A stretch of 6,652 bases of DNA from Planctomycetota bacterium (GTDB taxonomy: Bacteria; Planctomycetota; Brocadiia; SM23-32), in contig JAUVVP010000109.1 in NCBI GenBank assembly GCA_030604585.1, positions 1 to 6,652 on the forward strand. Reading direction: 5' to 3'. This document shows positions 3,999 through 6,652 of the stretch, piece after piece. Position 1 is the stretch's first letter, and each line of letters starts with the position of its first letter. The position numbers and the translations under genes are program-made. The notes under the pieces were generated by a model. It was not told the origin of the DNA. It saw only the letters and a list, made by a program, of their open reading frames with translations, and did no database searches.

Positions 3999-6521
3999 AT
4001 GACGGCATATCGGTGGCTTTGGACGGCGGCTGTCGCCTTTCTGATCTTCGGTGGAGAGCAGAGCATGTGCGAGGCACAATCTGACCGGCATGGGCATCTG
4101 GAGCCTTGGGCTTCCGACACCCACCCCACTGACGTGCCCAGGCAGCACGTCGAAGGAATCGCCGCCGGACGGCATGAGTACACCGTCACCCAGGACGGCA
4201 CCATGGACGGCCGGAATTGCTGCTCGCCGATGGGCGTGGGCATGAACGTGGAGGGCGCCCTGGAGCAGACCTGGGAATCCAACCGCGTGGTGCGCATGGA
4301 GAACGTGGGCGACACCGACGTTGTCAACCCCTGGCTGTCCAACGGCCGGAACCTGTTCCGCACCGTGGACGAGATCGTCAATGCAGCGATCACGCCGGGC
4401 ATGAGCGACAGCGAGAAGGCCAAGGCCATCTGGTTCCAGGAATGCCGCTACCGCTATCACTTCGACAGCGGAGAGTCCACAGACCCCGTGAAGGTGTACA
4501 ATGTCTACGGCTACTATACCTGCGGCGCCAATGCCACCCACTTGACCGGGTTGTGGCGTCATGCCGGCCTCAGAGTCAGCCCCTCAGCCGGGACCATAGG
4601 GCACACGACCTCGCGGGTCTTCTTCGATGGCCGTTGGCACTATCTGGACGGCAACCAGCATACCCTCTTTCTGCTGCGCGACAACGAGACCGTGGCCGAT
4701 GATCAGGACCTCGTACGCGATCACGACCTGGTGAAGCGCGCGCACACCATGGGCATACTCCTGGGCGATTACCGTCGCATGAACGAGACCTTTGCTGCCT
4801 TGTTCGCAGCCGAGGCTGTGGTCAGCGGCGAGCGCAACTGCCGTCACGGGACAACCATGAACATGATCCTCAGGCCTAGCGAAGCCCTGGTCTGGCGCTG
4901 GGGACATCTCTCCCCGCCCAAGCTCCGCGGCAGAGAAAAAGCCAACTATCCGGATACGATCTGCAACGGCCTCTGGGAGTACCGGCCGGATCTGTCCGGG
5001 GACCTGTGGCGGGACGGAGCGGTCAGCGTGGAGAATGTCAGGTCCGGGCCGGACGGCTTGTCTGCCGAAGAGGGCAAGGATGGGACCATCATCTGGGCCG
5101 TGCAGAGCCCGTACGTGCTTGTCGGCGGCAGGCTGGAGAAAGAGGACAGCGGCGCGCAGTTCGCGGTCTCGTTTGACGACAAGCCATGGCAGAAGGTGGA
5201 CGGTGCGAACCTGGACAGTTTCTTTCCGGCCACAGGGCAATCCCCGCGCTACAGCTACCGGCTCCGCTGCCAGTTGTCAGGTGCAGCCCGGCTGAAGCGT
5301 CTGGCCATCATCAATGATCTGCAAATGGCGCCTCTGGTGCTGCCGGGCATGGCCGTGGGTGAGAACACGTTCACTTACGAGGACGAGACAAAGGGCGAGC
5401 GCTCCGTGCGCATCACGCATGAGTGGGTGGAACGTTCCGCGTCCAGGCCGCCGCAAGCTCCATCGGCAACCGTGGCCCCCGTGGACGGAGGCGAGACGGA
5501 CGGCACGGACATCGTCTTCCAATGGGAGGAAGCCGCGGATCCCGACGGCGACAGTATCGCGGACTACCACTTCGAGCTTGCCGACCGGCCTGACATGCGG
5601 TGGCCTCTGTCCACCAACTTCTACCGGCTCATTTCCCGCACCAGAGACAAGGGCAAGGCGCAGTACACGCTGCCCTATGTGGGGCTGCTGACACCGGACA
5701 GGAAGTACTACTGGCATGTGCGTGCCAAGGACGAGAAGGGCGTGTGGGGACCGTGGAGCAGGACATGGAGTTTCACACCTGGTGGACCGGCCCATCCGCT
5801 CGAGGTAACCGTGGAATATGACAAGAACAAGCGCCACGGCATTCTCAAGTGGAAGCCCAACCCGGTGGGCCGCCGTCCGGTCAGCTACCGGCTCTACGGA
5901 AGCGATGAGAAGGGCTTCTCGGTCAGCGACGAGCCGTACAAGGTGGTGGTGGGTGCAAGCAAGGAACTCACGTCGCCTTTCCCGGCCAACTTCATCGCCG
6001 AGGTCACAGCGACCCAGCTTGCTGTTGTGGGTGCGGAGACTGACTTGCCTGCGGCCAACAAGGCCTACTACCGGGTGGTGGCGGTTGACAGCAGAGGCAA
6101 ACAGAGCGGACCGTCGGACTATGCCACTGCGCCGCATCCCGTCATCTACACCAGAGCGGTAACGACGGCCCGGGTGGGCGAAGAGTACCGTTATCAGGTC
6201 AGCGCCATCCGGTCCCTGGGCGACTTGAGGAATCGTGTTGTGGACGGCAACCTGACCGGTAGCTTCTGGGACATAGACCACCCAGTGTACGTGCTGGAGC
6301 AGGGGCCCAGGTGGCTCAGGATAGATAAGACCACGGGACTGGTGTCCGGCGCGCCCGATGCGTTGGGAACGGCCGATGTGGTGGTCACTGTCACCATCGA
6401 CCGCGAGGTGCGCGAACTGGACGAAGGCAAGCTCGGCTGGGGCCAGGAATCAGTCGTCGGCACCAGCATCGAGCGTGTAGGCAGCGACACGCAACGGTTC
6501 GCCATAGAGGTGGGCAAGTAG
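3999..6521 (+). CDS. Secreted transglutaminase-like protein with C-terminal FN3/Ig-like modules
   Basis: An 840-residue exported protein. Residues 1-26 (MTAYRWLWTAAVAFLIFGG..., ending in CEA) form a signal peptide with no lipobox. Residues about 120-225 carry a transglutaminase-like core: Cys175 in YYTCGANATHLTGLWRHAGL, His202 in TIGHTTSRVFFDG and Asp217 in HYLDGNQ. The 15-residue His-Asp spacing and the helix after Cys are as expected for bacterial members, which act as cysteine peptidases or amide-bond cross-linkers. Residues about 325-480 are beta-rich with no family I recognise. Residues about 487-597 look like an FN3 module (VFQWEEAADPDGDSIADYHF, KYYWHVRAKDEKG, then WSFTPG). Residues about 600-712 form a second such module (YYRVVAVDSRGKQSGPSDY). 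Residues about 713-840 form a cadherin/He_PIG-type Ig domain (GPRWLRIDKTTGLVSGAP). The tail modules probably bind the cell surface or a polysaccharide. The promoter and ribosome binding site are good and the frame is intact, so the gene is likely expressed. The substrate is unknown. Confidence 0.85.
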   Translation: MTAYRWLWTAAVAFLIFGGEQSMCEAQSDRHGHLEPWASDTHPTDVPRQHVEGIAAGRHEYTVTQDGTMDGRNCCSPMGVGMNVEGALEQTWESNRVVRMENVGDTDVVNPWLSNGRNLFRTVDEIVNAAITPGMSDSEKAKAIWFQECRYRYHFDSGESTDPVKVYNVYGYYTCGANATHLTGLWRHAGLRVSPSAGTIGHTTSRVFFDGRWHYLDGNQHTLFLLRDNETVADDQDLVRDHDLVKRAHTMGILLGDYRRMNETFAALFAAEAVVSGERNCRHGTTMNMILRPSEALVWRWGHLSPPKLRGREKANYPDTICNGLWEYRPDLSGDLWRDGAVSVENVRSGPDGLSAEEGKDGTIIWAVQSPYVLVGGRLEKEDSGAQFAVSFDDKPWQKVDGANLDSFFPATGQSPRYSYRLRCQLSGAARLKRLAIINDLQMAPLVLPGMAVGENTFTYEDETKGERSVRITHEWVERSASRPPQAPSATVAPVDGGETDGTDIVFQWEEAADPDGDSIADYHFELADRPDMRWPLSTNFYRLISRTRDKGKAQYTLPYVGLLTPDRKYYWHVRAKDEKGVWGPWSRTWSFTPGGPAHPLEVTVEYDKNKRHGILKWKPNPVGRRPVSYRLYGSDEKGFSVSDEPYKVVVGASKELTSPFPANFIAEVTATQLAVVGAETDLPAANKAYYRVVAVDSRGKQSGPSDYATAPHPVIYTRAVTTARVGEEYRYQVSAIRSLGDLRNRVVDGNLTGSFWDIDHPVYVLEQGPRWLRIDKTTGLVSGAPDALGTADVVVTVTIDREVRELDEGKLGWGQESVVGTSIERVGSDTQRFAIEVGK

Positions 6522-6575
6522 GGGCGCGGGCGGGCCGCCGAAGGCGCGTGGTATTCGAACTTCAGCCGCCACAGG

Positions 6576-6652
6576 CAGACCGTTGACCTGCACGCGCTGC
6601 GCCACACGTTCGGGACCTACCTCAGCAAGAACGGCATTGCCCCTCGGACGGC
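6576..6652 (+). pseudogene. Second tyrosine recombinase fragment, cut by the right edge
   Basis: From about 6579 the plus strand reads TVDLHALRHTFGTYLSKNGI and then APRTA. It matches the left remnant at 22 of 25 residues and carries the same HxxR catalytic pair. It is in the same frame as the transglutaminase-like gene, whose TAG stop at 6519-6521 is followed by an open run of 19 codons (GRGRAAEGAWYSNFSRHRQ) before similarity begins. Those codons do not resemble the matching part of the left remnant, so this piece is truncated even closer to the active site. The Tyr nucleophile region would lie beyond the window. No start codon or ribosome binding site is evident, so I take it as a remnant, though the unseen downstream part may be long. 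Confidence 0.75.

Noticed and set aside
5277..6281. 334-codon open frame on the minus strand
   Set aside because: It is antisense to the beta-module part of the transglutaminase-like gene, with no ribosome binding site or domain signature. The sense frame has clear FN3/Ig wording.
515..6560. Common attachment-like core at the two gene/remnant borders
   Set aside because: Only short matches such as CGAAGGC and GCGTGG are shared, which is not beyond chance in GC-rich sequence.
413..6652. Simple inverted repeat or transposon ends
   Set aside because: The compared arms are coding sequence at about 82% identity with codon-pattern divergence. I saw no terminal inverted repeats or target-site duplications.
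1..6652. CRISPR array, tRNA, rRNA or riboswitch
   Set aside because: No regularly spaced repeats, cloverleaf or conserved aptamer core was seen on either strand.

Overview
This is a GC-rich accessory region of a bacterial chromosome, most likely from the Planctomycetota or a PVC relative such as Lentisphaerota. That placement is inferred from protein style: the LHALRHTFGT-type tyrosine recombinase remnants, the Rhs/YD-repeat wording and the large secreted multidomain proteins. No rRNA, tRNA or other marker gene is present to confirm it.

Layout, left to right. (1) Positions 1-47 hold the first codons of a minus-strand gene that runs off the left edge. It has a strong Shine-Dalgarno sequence and a 12-codon upstream ORF overlapping its start. 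(2) Positions 73-412 have no convincing gene. (3) Positions 413-739 (minus) are the C-terminal catalytic part of a tyrosine recombinase; its N-terminal half and first active-site Arg are missing. (4) Positions 794-3067 (minus) encode a secreted protein of about 757 residues: signal peptide, HEAT-like helical repeats, a Pro-rich linker and a C-terminal polysaccharide deacetylase (NodB/CE4-like) domain. (5) Positions 3186-3920 are a small gene graveyard: an Rhs/YD-repeat scrap on the minus strand with an amber codon at a conserved Tyr, back to back with a GH51-like glycosidase scrap on the plus strand. (6) Positions 3999-6521 (plus) encode a secreted 840-residue protein with a transglutaminase-like Cys/His/Asp domain followed by FN3/Ig-like beta modules. 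(7) The window ends inside a second recombinase remnant on the plus strand.

The two intact genes are divergent. Each has a plausible sigma-70-type promoter with a 17-bp spacer (TTGCCG/TAGTAT and TTGACT/TACTAT). Both products should be exported, one likely acting on an acylated polysaccharide and the other on protein or peptide bonds at the cell surface. A shared role is inference only.

The most unusual feature is the symmetry of the ends. Each large gene is followed, on its own strand and in its own reading frame, by a remnant of the same recombinase family. The two remnants therefore face outward and bracket about 6 kb. They are about 82% identical over the 74 bp that can be compared, mostly with silent differences, so they are diverged paralogues and not copies of one recent repeat. 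The block may be a recombinase-bounded cargo module, or simply a product of repeated rearrangement among abundant integrase genes.
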